Shown: positions 1 through 7,025 of the stretch, in pieces
Layout: every line of letters begins with the position of its first letter
Position numbering within the stretch: the first letter of the stretch is position 1
NCBI GenBank assembly: GCA_019359515.1
Contig: JAHHHC010000005.1
Location: 1-64,000, forward strand
Direction: 5' to 3'
Length of the DNA: 64,000 nucleotides
Source: Desmonostoc vinosum HA7617-LM4
Lineage (GTDB): Bacteria; Cyanobacteriota; Cyanobacteriia; Cyanobacteriales; Nostocaceae
Program-made: the position numbers and the translations under genes
The notes under the pieces: model-generated
Seen by the model: only the letters and a program-made list of their open reading frames with translations
Databases searched by the model: none
What the model was told of the DNA's origin: nothing

Positions 1-339
1 CCTGTGGAGTAGACAAACCTCTCAAGAGTCATCTTGAGACTACGATGAATCAGGAAGTAAACACTAAAATTACTAATGTCCAGTTTCGTCTAGACTTAGG
101 TAGTTTTGGGTAGGTTTTACAGAACGGCTAAGGTAAAAGCAATCAAGCTTGCACCAATAGATCGACTGCTATACAATGATTAGTCCAGTATTACCGCATG
201 GCTTACAACCTCCACACTCTCTCCTCACTTAAACGAGTTATGGAGCTTTCCTTTATTATCATTAAATCCCATCCTAACTACCAAAACCTACGCTCTTACG
301 GTGTTATTGCTGCCTAATTTTGTCCGAAGTATTGTTTGA
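1..339. other. Intergenic, no supported gene
   Basis: I see no gene I can name here. A 39-codon open frame runs from an ATG at 198 to a TAA at 315-317 on the plus strand. It has no clear ribosome-binding site and its product resembles nothing I recognise, so it may be the tail of a decayed gene. The rest is AT-rich spacer before the convergent end of the gene at 340. Confidence 0.5.
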
Positions 340-1671
340 TCATGCTGGAAAGCATTTGCCAAATGCCTGAAGCAGTTTGAGTGAGCCTTTAATCCGAATC
401 TGGCGCCGCAGTAGCGCCCAAACCAAATTCTGCTCTTTTGCTAGAAAACCTAACCAGGTTTGGCTATCTGCTACGATCGCCAAATCTGCCTTACCAGTAT
501 GCCCCCTTTCGACATGAACAGCGCGATTGCCAATCGTCACAGTGGCTTGATGCGCCTCTGCCCCAAAGAATGTGAAGTGATAGATTGCATTCAATCCTTT
601 GGACTGATCGCGTTGAAACAGCAGCGGCAAGCCAAACAGAAATCCCGGAATCGATTGAGGGCGAATGCCGCTACTGACCCGCCGGATCGTTTTGTGGGGA
701 AAACGACGGGCAACATATGCTTCTGCATCCGATCCGGGCACTACATAGATCGGTTCGAGTTTATCTTGCAAGGGTTTGACGATTTCACGGACAAACCCTT
801 TGCGATCGCTCAAAAAAGGTGCAATGACATCTTCCCCGGCTGGGCAAGCGGCAAGGCAATAAGCGGCTTTGTAGTTGGCTTTGAAGGATAGGCTTTGCCA
901 CATGGAAGCCGACTCTGAAGCGGTCACGTTTTGGCGGTAGTCACGGGCGCTTTTGCTATCGGCGATCGTCTCTGTCCAATCGGTGAAACCGCTCATCAGC
1001 TCGCGGTAGTTGTGGGTGTAACACGCGGAAAAGTTGAAGTGACCATCGGGGGCGATCGCTCCGACTGGGCAGGCTGCAACACACAATTTGCAATCAATGC
1101 AGGGATTGAAGTTGATCGGCTGATCGTAGGCTGTTACTTCTGAATCGATGAGAATTGTGCCCAGCGAAATGAAATTTCCAAACTTAGGATGAATCACGTT
1201 TCGATGCAGCCCCATATGACCTAACCCTGCTGCCACCGCAACGGGTTTATGAGAAACGACCCAGATTTTTCCTGGAAAGCGATCCATTTCCATCGGAAAC
1301 CCTGCCGATGGATACAAACCTCTCACCCCAATCTGGGTTAGCATTTTCACGATCGTGCGAGCAACTTCGTTCACTTCCTCATAGTTGGCGTGAAATTCCA
1401 CATTGGCAACCGATCGCGCCGGAGTTCGCACGTTTTCCCGATTCATCCGGCAGACAATGCTAATCAGCGTTTGGGTCGGGGCAAAGGCTGCCAGGATATC
1501 TGAGCGCTGATCGACAATTGCCTCTCGATCCAGTTCCACAAATCCGACATCATCGGCTCCGGCTTCGAGACAGAGCGATCGCAGCGATTCGGCATTCAAC
1601 CTAACACGGGTTTGGGCAACAGGCTGTTCGCGCCACCAGCGCACGGTAGGATGATCATCAAATTTTGTCAT
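340..1671 (-). CDS. 4Fe-4S ferredoxin-type protein with C-terminal SCP2-like region
   Basis: A 443-residue protein with the layout of epoxyqueuosine-reductase/reductive-dehalogenase-like iron-sulfur proteins. The middle holds a classical CxxCxxCxxxCP motif (CIDCKLCVAACPVG) and later a second Cys group (CLAACPAGED), so at least one 4Fe-4S cluster is expected. The last 90 or so residues resemble an SCP2 sterol-carrier fold. The start at 1671 is chosen because a GGAG lies 9 nt upstream; an in-frame start at 1731 would overlap the upstream gene. It follows the SDR gene by 37 nt, so the two probably form one operon under the TetR regulator at 2595. The substrate is unknown. An electron-transfer or reductase role is inferred from the cluster motif only. 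Confidence 0.75.
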   Translation of the reverse strand: MTKFDDHPTVRWWREQPVAQTRVRLNAESLRSLCLEAGADDVGFVELDREAIVDQRSDILAAFAPTQTLISIVCRMNRENVRTPARSVANVEFHANYEEVNEVARTIVKMLTQIGVRGLYPSAGFPMEMDRFPGKIWVVSHKPVAVAAGLGHMGLHRNVIHPKFGNFISLGTILIDSEVTAYDQPINFNPCIDCKLCVAACPVGAIAPDGHFNFSACYTHNYRELMSGFTDWTETIADSKSARDYRQNVTASESASMWQSLSFKANYKAAYCLAACPAGEDVIAPFLSDRKGFVREIVKPLQDKLEPIYVVPGSDAEAYVARRFPHKTIRRVSSGIRPQSIPGFLFGLPLLFQRDQSKGLNAIYHFTFFGAEAHQATVTIGNRAVHVERGHTGKADLAIVADSQTWLGFLAKEQNLVWALLRRQIRIKGSLKLLQAFGKCFPA

Positions 1672-1708
1672 GAGATTTTCTCCGGGGATGGTCGTTAAGG
1701 AATTGCGA

Positions 1709-2485
1709 TTAGCCAACAAACGCTCCTGCACAGACCGTAATCACTTGCCCCGTCATGCCACTTGCTGCATCAGAAGCCAAGAATGCTGCTGTAGAAGCCG
1801 TTTCAGCCACAGAAATAGGGCGACCCAGCGGCGGCAGTGACATCGGCGGCATCTCACCAAAAATCCGGCTTTGCCCTGCCATCGTTTCTTGAATGGTGCG
1901 GGTTTCTGGCATTGCCGATCCTCGGACACAGTTGACGCGCACCCCAGCTCGACCAAACTCCCCCGCCAGCGATCGCGTCATTGCTTCAATCGCGCCACAG
2001 GTTGCGCTAATGCCTGCCATGTTGGCTGCCGTCATGCCGCTTAGCGTGGCAGAGAGGGTGACGATCGAGCCACTCCCTTGCTGCATCATCTGCACTCCAA
2101 CGGTGCGGGAGGTGAGAAACGTAGAACCCAAAATAATCTGCAACGGCTTCAGAAATTGACTCAGTTCAACCTTCGTTGAGGGTTCGGGATAGCCCAAATC
2201 TACGGGTCGCCCCCCAATGCCATTAAAAACCGCATCGATTGAGCCTGCTGTAGCTGCAACTCGATTCACATAATCAGTTACGGCAATCGGATCAGTGGCA
2301 TCCACCACATCTGCCTTAGCGATACCACCCTCATCAGTGATCTGCCTGACCAATGTTTTCAGAGCCTCAGCATTGCGCCCCGATAGCCACACCTGAGCGC
2401 CTTCCCGGGCAAACTTACGGGCAACTTCACTGGCGATCGCACCCGTTGCCGCGAACACCAAAACGTTTTTAGAGGACAAAAGCAT
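1709..2485 (-). CDS. SDR-family protein with altered catalytic residues
   Basis: A 258-residue Rossmann-fold short-chain dehydrogenase/reductase: the N-terminal nucleotide-binding segment reads LVFAATGAIAS, followed by the usual strand-helix order and the GRAGVRVNCV segment. The start at 2485 is preferred because AGGAG lies 8 nt upstream; an in-frame start at 2521 lies inside the operator palindrome. The glycine pattern is weak (TGAIA rather than TGxxxGIG), and the active-site YSATK expected before GAIEAMTRSLA reads ISATC, so both catalytic Tyr and Lys appear to be replaced. It may therefore bind a nucleotide without classical dehydrogenase activity. It is the first gene of a two-gene unit with the 4Fe-4S protein and is divergent from a TetR gene. 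Confidence 0.8.
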   Translation of the reverse strand: MLLSSKNVLVFAATGAIASEVARKFAREGAQVWLSGRNAEALKTLVRQITDEGGIAKADVVDATDPIAVTDYVNRVAATAGSIDAVFNGIGGRPVDLGYPEPSTKVELSQFLKPLQIILGSTFLTSRTVGVQMMQQGSGSIVTLSATLSGMTAANMAGISATCGAIEAMTRSLAGEFGRAGVRVNCVRGSAMPETRTIQETMAGQSRIFGEMPPMSLPPLGRPISVAETASTAAFLASDAASGMTGQVITVCAGAFVG

Positions 2486-2513
2486 CGAGAAACTCCTAAC
2501 TGACAACTTAAAT

Positions 2514-2575
2514 CTAAACACTGTTTAGAATCTGAACACTACTAAGATGCGATAAAATCTAAACAATGTCAAGAT
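2514..2575. promoter_or_regulatory. Probable TetR operator array
   Basis: Three copies of one 17-bp dyad lie between the divergent SDR and TetR genes. Copy 1 (2514-2530) is a perfect palindrome, TCTAAACA-C-TGTTTAGA. Copy 2 (2532-2548, TCTGAACA-C-TACTAAGA) and copy 3 (2559-2575, TCTAAACA-A-TGTCAAGA) are degenerate with the same 8-1-8 geometry. Position and symmetry suggest binding by the adjacent TetR protein and control of both promoters. Confidence 0.7.
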
Positions 2576-2594
2576 CTAATTTTGAGTTCTACCT

Positions 2595-3224
2595 GTGCTG
2601 TCCAAAACCTCGAAAAAATCAGATGCTTATCATCACGGCAACCTTCGCCTGGCATTGCTAGAGGCGGCACGGGCAGTCATGGAAGAATCGGGTATTGAAT
2701 CGCTCACCTTGCGGGAAGTGGCTCGACGGGCTGGAGTTAGCCCTGGTGCGCCGTATCATCACTTCAAGGATAAAGCTGACCTGATTCGCGAACTGGTTTT
2801 GGACGGGTTTCAAAACCTCGATCGCGCTTCTCAGGCAGCTCTACAGGGAAAAACGACTCCCCAGGAAAAATTGCAGGCGATCGGTGTTACCTATGTCATG
2901 TATGCAGTGCAACATCCAGATCAGTTTCGCCTGATGTTTCGCCCTGAGATGGGTTCCCCACTAGAAGATGAAAACCCAACCTGTACGCCAGTTTTCCGAT
3001 TGTTGCTAGAGGTCATTGATGAGTTTCATTTGGTGGAACGCGATCGTAATACAGCAGCGATTTCAATTTGGAGTTTGGTACATGGACTGGCCTCACTGTT
3101 AGTTGATGGTCCACTACACTCGATGACGGCTGATCTTAAGACGGTTCATGCACTGGCTGTTCAGGTGACAGGTGCGATCAACTTGGCTGACTTCAAATTA
3201 AATGATGAAATACCCCAATCATGA
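2595..3224 (+). CDS. TetR/AcrR family transcriptional regulator
   Basis: A 209-residue repressor-type protein. The N-terminal 60 residues form the TetR helix-turn-helix (LTLREVARRAGVSPGAPYHHF), preceded by the AYHHGNLR signature seen in a common TetR subgroup. The C-terminal ligand-binding domain resembles the WHG/TetR_C_33 type. It starts at a GTG (2595), since no ATG fits before the HTH. It is divergent from the SDR/4Fe-4S pair, and the spacer carries three matching palindromes, so autoregulation and control of that pair are likely. The inducer is unknown. Confidence 0.88.
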   Translation: MLSKTSKKSDAYHHGNLRLALLEAARAVMEESGIESLTLREVARRAGVSPGAPYHHFKDKADLIRELVLDGFQNLDRASQAALQGKTTPQEKLQAIGVTYVMYAVQHPDQFRLMFRPEMGSPLEDENPTCTPVFRLLLEVIDEFHLVERDRNTAAISIWSLVHGLASLLVDGPLHSMTADLKTVHALAVQVTGAINLADFKLNDEIPQS

Positions 3225-3238
3225 ATTCAGGATGCAAG

Positions 3239-3279
3239 TTATTTTTAGGCACAACTAAGATAATTGTGCCTAAAAATAA
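3239..3279. terminator. Strong hairpin, probable bidirectional terminator
   Basis: A 16-bp perfect stem (arms 3239-3254 and 3264-3279, core AGGCACAA/TTGTGCCT) with a 9-nt loop and A/T-rich flanks on both sides. It sits 15 nt after the TetR stop and before the convergent small gene at 3350, so it can end transcription from both directions. Confidence 0.8.
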
Positions 3280-3349
3280 TTAAATTTTTCGGTTACTGGA
3301 TTTCATCAAAATTGCTAAATTATATGAAACCCTTTTCTAACATTCCGTT

Positions 3350-3586
3350 CTAGTCAACTATTGTTTTGTATTTAGCATATGCGTAGCTTGTGGCCGCTCC
3401 AATACCAACCCCAAGAAATGCAGAAGCAACTGTTATAATAGAACCGCTTACTTCCATAAGGAGAATATGCATAATACCGCCTTGAATATTAAGGTCTTTT
3501 TCAGACAGATCTTTTAAGTAACTTTCAGAATCAGAAAATAGATCAGAGCCAGCAGTATGCAAGGTAGAAATTGTGATTTGAGACAT
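3350..3586 (-). CDS. Bacteriocin-like precursor peptide with double-glycine leader
   Basis: A 78-residue peptide. The N-terminal half is acidic and has a motif like the double-glycine leaders of cyanobacterial bacteriocin precursors (SDSESYLKDLSEKDL, then NIQGG at about residues 34-38). After the GG the peptide becomes hydrophobic and Gly/Ala-rich (VASAFLGVGIGAATSYAYAK), as in membrane-active core peptides. The ATG at 3586 is used instead of the upstream TTG at 3592; AGGA lies about 11 nt upstream. No C39-peptidase ABC transporter or modification enzyme is visible nearby, so export would depend on genes elsewhere. Assignment rests on leader pattern and composition only. Confidence 0.55.
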   Translation of the reverse strand: MSQITISTLHTAGSDLFSDSESYLKDLSEKDLNIQGGIMHILLMEVSGSIITVASAFLGVGIGAATSYAYAKYKTIVD

Positions 3587-4057
3587 TTCCAAATTATCCT
3601 AGTTAAATAAACTACAGTTGTTAGCCAAATCAAGTATTTGAATTGTGGCTAATAAACTTCTCATGAAAAACTTGGATAATTTTGCCGATATCATCAATTT
3701 TAAACGACCTTTATTGATACTGTTTAGGCAGTTATTCTCGGAAAAATCCCAGTCAAAACAATTCAAAATTCGCGCATTATCAATTCAAAATTACAATCAG
3801 TAGGGGCTTGAACCCACCACTGTCTTGCAAAGTTTCCTGCGGAAATACAGAAATGGTGGGAAATTATCATGAGTGCTTATCTGATGGTAAGTCTTCACTC
3901 TCAAGTTTTGAACAATCAACCCCAACTAGGGGGAAAAAAATCTAAAAAAAAGTCCAATTAAGGGCTACAAATCCGGTTGATGACTTAGTACAACAAGTGC
4001 GATCGCGCATCATCAAGCATCATGTTTGAGTTTGGTCGCCATAAAGGGGAGTTCCCT
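3587..4057. other. Intergenic, nothing recognised
   Basis: AT-rich spacer upstream of the bacteriocin-like gene. It contains its presumed promoter but no gene, tRNA or clear repeat that I can support. Confidence 0.5.
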
Positions 4058-4255
4058 TTAATCAACAGAATTACGATCGCATTCTACTCGGCTCAAAAAT
4101 TCGTCCAGCACCTGCAGAAACCTTTCTGTTTCTTCCAAATGAGGCATGTGAGAACTATTTTCAAACAGTATCCACTCTGAATCAGAAATGCCTTGCTTTA
4201 ATTTTTCTACACAAGCTGGGGTTACTTCATCATAAGCTGTTCCATATATAACTTG
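4058..4255 (-). pseudogene. C-terminal fragment of an alpha/beta hydrolase (proline-iminopeptidase-like)
   Basis: About 65 codons match the C-terminal end of alpha/beta hydrolases: the segment WILFENSSHMPHLEETERF contains the catalytic-His region (SSHMPHLE), followed by the usual last helix. The nucleophile elbow and most of the fold are missing. Upstream the frame runs into a 70-bp dispersed repeat (4233-4302), so the gene was probably cut by a rearrangement there. Not expected to be functional. Confidence 0.7.
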
Positions 4256-4302
4256 CATAATTAGGGCGGGCAAGATGCCCACCCCACAAGAGTTTTATTT
4301 AA
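4233..4302. repeat. 70-bp dispersed repeat, copy 1
   Basis: Matches 9054-9123 over 70 bp with one mismatch. It includes a small hairpin (GGGCAAGATGCCC). This copy covers the break point of the truncated hydrolase gene, and a second repeat family starts directly after it. Confidence 0.85.
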
Positions 4303-4505
4303 CACGTTCCGTGGGTTTAAGTCCCCCGGTTCCATAACCGGCAAGTTTTGTGTTGGGGTGAAATCCCCATTACAAAACTTAATTACGAATTACGTTAGCG
4401 TAGCGGTAGCGAGTCATCGATAGCGTTAGCGAAGCGGTAGCGAGGTACGAGCGTCAGCGTTAGCGACGCAGGAGCGTCGCGTCATTACGAATTACGAATT
4501 ATTTA
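4303..4505. repeat. Dispersed repeat family, copy A
   Basis: Begins with GTTCCGTGGGTTTAAGTCCC, then an AAAACTTAATTACGAATTA stretch, then short inverted units around GTTAGCGAAGCGGTAGCGA, and ends in CGAATTATTTAA. The same end sequences and order occur at 10080-10325 and, inverted, at 18056-18297. No coding potential. Probably a non-autonomous mobile or palindromic repeat. From 4506 to 4638 I see no further feature. Confidence 0.75.
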
Positions 4506-4638
4506 ATGATTTTGCCAGCACCTCGAAACTCTGTACCAGCTTTGCTATAACGGCTCAAATCAGCGGTGACAGATAACATCGAACTCAGCACCACTGACTT
4601 TCAATCGTCCGCTGCATTTGAATTGTTGTCTTGCGTTT

Positions 4639-4908
4639 CTACAATTGCTCTAGCAGCATATCGTATTCTGCATGAGAACCAATCCAGAACCAGATTACAG
4701 TGTCTTCATCTAATTGACCAACTGCTCGATAGTCTTTGTTGATTCGTGCAGAATAGATTGGTAATTCAGCATGAACTTTCTTAAATCGCAAGCTAGGATA
4801 ACTTGGATCTTGCTTGAATTGCCGATATGCCTTATGGGTTTGTTCCTGAATCTGCTCTGGTAGATCGGCAAACATTTTACGAAATTGAGTAGTTGTACGA
4901 GATTTCAC
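4639..4908 (-). CDS. RelE/ParE-family toxin
   Basis: An 89-residue protein with the compact RelE/ParE fold pattern: an N-terminal helix pair, then the basic LRFKKVHAELPIYSARINKDYRAVGQ core and the C-terminal WIGSHAEYDMLL. These toxins usually cleave mRNA on the ribosome or act on gyrase; which applies here cannot be told. Its start overlaps the stop of the upstream antitoxin gene by 4 nt, typical of a co-translated toxin-antitoxin pair. A fragment of a second, related toxin lies at 5463-5517. Confidence 0.8.
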   Translation of the reverse strand: MKSRTTTQFRKMFADLPEQIQEQTHKAYRQFKQDPSYPSLRFKKVHAELPIYSARINKDYRAVGQLDEDTVIWFWIGSHAEYDMLLEQL

Positions 4909-5123
4909 AATGTTTCTGGATCTAACTCTTGCGTCTTACCTGCACGATGTTCAGCCATCGCCTCGGCGGCAAGCTTTGCTAACAGATCTGGAGAACGTGC
5001 AAATGACTCATCCCAGCGACGTTCATCTTCAAGTTCTTCCAGGATCATCGTTGCAATCACATCTTGCTCGTCAGCAGGTAAAGTCTTTAATTGGGCGATC
5101 GCTTTTTCTAGTAATTCGGTCAT
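4905..5123 (-). CDS. Antitoxin partner of the RelE/ParE-type toxin
   Basis: A 72-residue acidic, helical protein that ends with [10 protein letters not shown], a tail common in cyanobacterial antitoxins paired with RelE-like toxins. It lies directly upstream of the toxin with a 4-nt overlap. Such proteins normally bind and neutralise the toxin and may repress their own promoter. No clear DNA-binding domain can be named from the sequence. Confidence 0.75.
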   Translation of the reverse strand: MTELLEKAIAQLKTLPADEQDVIATMILEELEDERRWDESFARSPDLLAKLAAEAMAEHRAGKTQELDPETL

Positions 5124-5162
5124 TGCAAAAGTACTCCTACTAAAGAGGTACTAACCATTATC

Positions 5163-5423
5163 GCTTACCCAATTGCGATAGTTATTGCCACAGGTGCTAA
5201 CCATTCCTATTTTGGTAAGGATAACTGGAGACCATTGGCTCCTGGCTTGAAAACAGTTGAAGATGCGGTAGAAATGCGTCGCCGGATATTTTCGGCATTT
5301 GAAGCAGCAGAAAAAGAAACTGATCCCGAACTACGCCGTGCTTGGTTGACCTTTGTAATCGTCGGTGGTGGCCCTACAGGTGTAGAATTAGCGGGTGCGA
5401 TCGCAACTTCATACCACAGATAA
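5163..5423 (+). pseudogene. Internal fragment of a type II NADH dehydrogenase
   Basis: In one frame from about 5181 the sequence reads [12 protein letters not shown], continues through the [18 protein letters not shown] segment and reaches [17 protein letters not shown], the second Rossmann nucleotide-binding motif of NDH-2-type flavoproteins. Both the FAD-binding N-terminus and the C-terminal half are absent, and the frame stops at 5421-5423. This is a relic of about 75 codons, not a working gene. Confidence 0.8.
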
Positions 5424-5462
5424 CCCCTATGCCGTCAACAGCCTAGTATTAGGCTGCTGTCG

Positions 5463-5517
5463 CTACAACCGCTCAAGCAATTCGTCGTACTCTGCATGTG
5501 TAAGCTGATCGTCATTC
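5463..5517 (-). pseudogene. C-terminal remnant of a RelE-type toxin
   Basis: The minus strand reads NDDQLTHAEYDELLERL before a TAG at 5463-5465. It closely resembles the C-terminus of the intact toxin at 4639 (HAEYDMLLEQL). No upstream reading frame remains, so this is the tail of a second lost toxin-antitoxin locus. Confidence 0.6.
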
Positions 5518-6012
5518 AAATTACATCTTTGCGTCTCCGTGTCCCCGCGTCTTTCTAGCGGTTTGAACTATGCAAATTAAAAGCGCAATTATTTACCAAT
5601 CCAAAACCAGTAAATGCGATTTTTAACAATAGGAATCAATGTTACTTTTACTAATTTCTTATTTGTTAAATATGCGACAAACAGCACCTAAAAAATTCTT
5701 TAAAGTAATCTTGATCAAATGTCATTTATTTTTAATGATTAATTCTTTTGTAATAAAATCGAATTAAATCAAAAAATATTCTATCTTAAAGAGATAAATA
5801 TTGATGAAAGGAAACGCTTAACAGGGAACGCTTAACAGGAAATACTAAGCCGCCCACAGGGGACGGGGTTTCAACCTACTTAGTGAAACAAGGATTTCTT
5901 CGCGCCACTTGCGGGTAAGGCTTTAAACCTTGACGTTTATTTGTTAACTGATACTTCGACTCCTTTCGACTTCGCTTAAGGCAAGTTGCTCAGCACAAAT
6001 AACTAATAACTG
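5518..6012. promoter_or_regulatory. Upstream region of hupSL
   Basis: About 500 bp of AT-rich DNA before hupS, with no gene. It contains a tandem AACGCTTAACAGG duplication near 5815-5842 and a C/G-rich segment near 5850-5930. The hupSL promoter must lie here or further upstream, but I could not find a convincing GTA-N8-TAC (NtcA) site or the 22-bp-phased motif seen upstream of nifB and nifP. Confidence 0.45.
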
Positions 6013-6975
6013 ATGACTAATGTACTGTGGCTACAAGGTGGTGCTTGTTCAGGCAACACCATGTCATTTCTCAATGCCGAAGAACCGACAGTCTGCGATT
6101 TAATTGCTGACTTTGGCATCAAAGTGCTTTGGCATCCATCCTTAGGACTGGAACTAGGTGATAACTTACAAACACTCCTACGGGATTGCATTCGTGGCAC
6201 AATTCCCTTAGATATCTTGGTATTTGAAGGCAGTGTAGTCAACGCCCCCAACGGTACTGGTGAATGGAATCGGTTTGCCGATCGCCCCATGAAAGATTGG
6301 TTATCTGACCTCGCCAAAGCCGCTAAATTTATCGTTGCAGTGGGAGACTGTGCGACTTGGGGGGGGATTCCCGCAATGTCACCCAACCCCAGCGAATCGG
6401 AAGGCTTACAATTTTTCAAGCGTCAAGAGGGCGGCTTTTTAGGAAAAGATTTTGTCTCACAAGCTGGACTACCTGTGATTAATATACCTGGATGTCCCGC
6501 CCATCCCGACTGGATAACGCAGATATTAGTAGCGATCGCTACTGGACGCATAGCAGATATCGCCCTTGACGAATTGCATCGTCCGCAAACCTTCTTTAAC
6601 ACCTATACACAAACAGGTTGTACCCGTAACGTCCACTTCGCCTACAAAGCTTCAACCGCCGAATTTGGTCAACGCAAAGGCTGCTTATTCTACGACTTAG
6701 GTTGTCGCGGCCCCATGACTCATTCTTCTTGCAACCGCATCTTATGGAACCGCGTTTCCTCCAAAACCCGTGCCGGGATGCCATGCTTAGGTTGTACCGA
6801 ACCGGAATTTCCTTTCTTTGACCTCAAACCGGGAACCGTATTTAAAACTCAAACAGTCATGGGAGTTCCTAAAGAACTACCGCCAGGGGTGAAAAAGAAA
6901 GACTACGCACTACTGACAATGGTCGCCAAAGACGCTGCACCAGCTTGGGCAGAAGAAGACTTTTTTACAGTATAG
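6013..6975 (+). CDS. hupS: Uptake [NiFe] hydrogenase small subunit HupS
   Basis: A 320-residue small subunit that carries the electron-transferring Fe-S clusters of the uptake hydrogenase. It oxidises H2 released by nitrogenase together with HupL. Cluster-ligand segments are visible in order: GGACSGNT, GDCATWGG, GCPAHPDW, GCTRNVHF, GCRGPMTHSSCN and MPCLGCTEPEFPF. There is no Tat signal peptide, as usual for the cyanobacterial enzyme. It starts at the ATG at 6013 and is followed by hupL after a 50-bp spacer containing short repeats (ACGAACTACGAA), so the two are very likely co-transcribed. In heterocystous relatives this operon is expressed in heterocysts. Confidence 0.96.
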   Translation: MTNVLWLQGGACSGNTMSFLNAEEPTVCDLIADFGIKVLWHPSLGLELGDNLQTLLRDCIRGTIPLDILVFEGSVVNAPNGTGEWNRFADRPMKDWLSDLAKAAKFIVAVGDCATWGGIPAMSPNPSESEGLQFFKRQEGGFLGKDFVSQAGLPVINIPGCPAHPDWITQILVAIATGRIADIALDELHRPQTFFNTYTQTGCTRNVHFAYKASTAEFGQRKGCLFYDLGCRGPMTHSSCNRILWNRVSSKTRAGMPCLGCTEPEFPFFDLKPGTVFKTQTVMGVPKELPPGVKKKDYALLTMVAKDAAPAWAEEDFFTV

Positions 6976-7025
6976 GGATTGGGGACTGGGGATTACGAAT
7001 TACGAACTACGAACTACGAATTAGT

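Noticed and set aside
460-1143. Plus-strand open frames of 143 and 70 codons opposite the 4Fe-4S gene
   Set aside because: They are shadows of the minus-strand gene, which has clear Cys motifs and a ribosome-binding site.
6945-7025. Longer HupL N-terminus from the ATG at 6945
   Set aside because: The extra residues overlap hupS and translate the repeat in the hupS-hupL spacer; the ATG at 7026 gives the normal family length.
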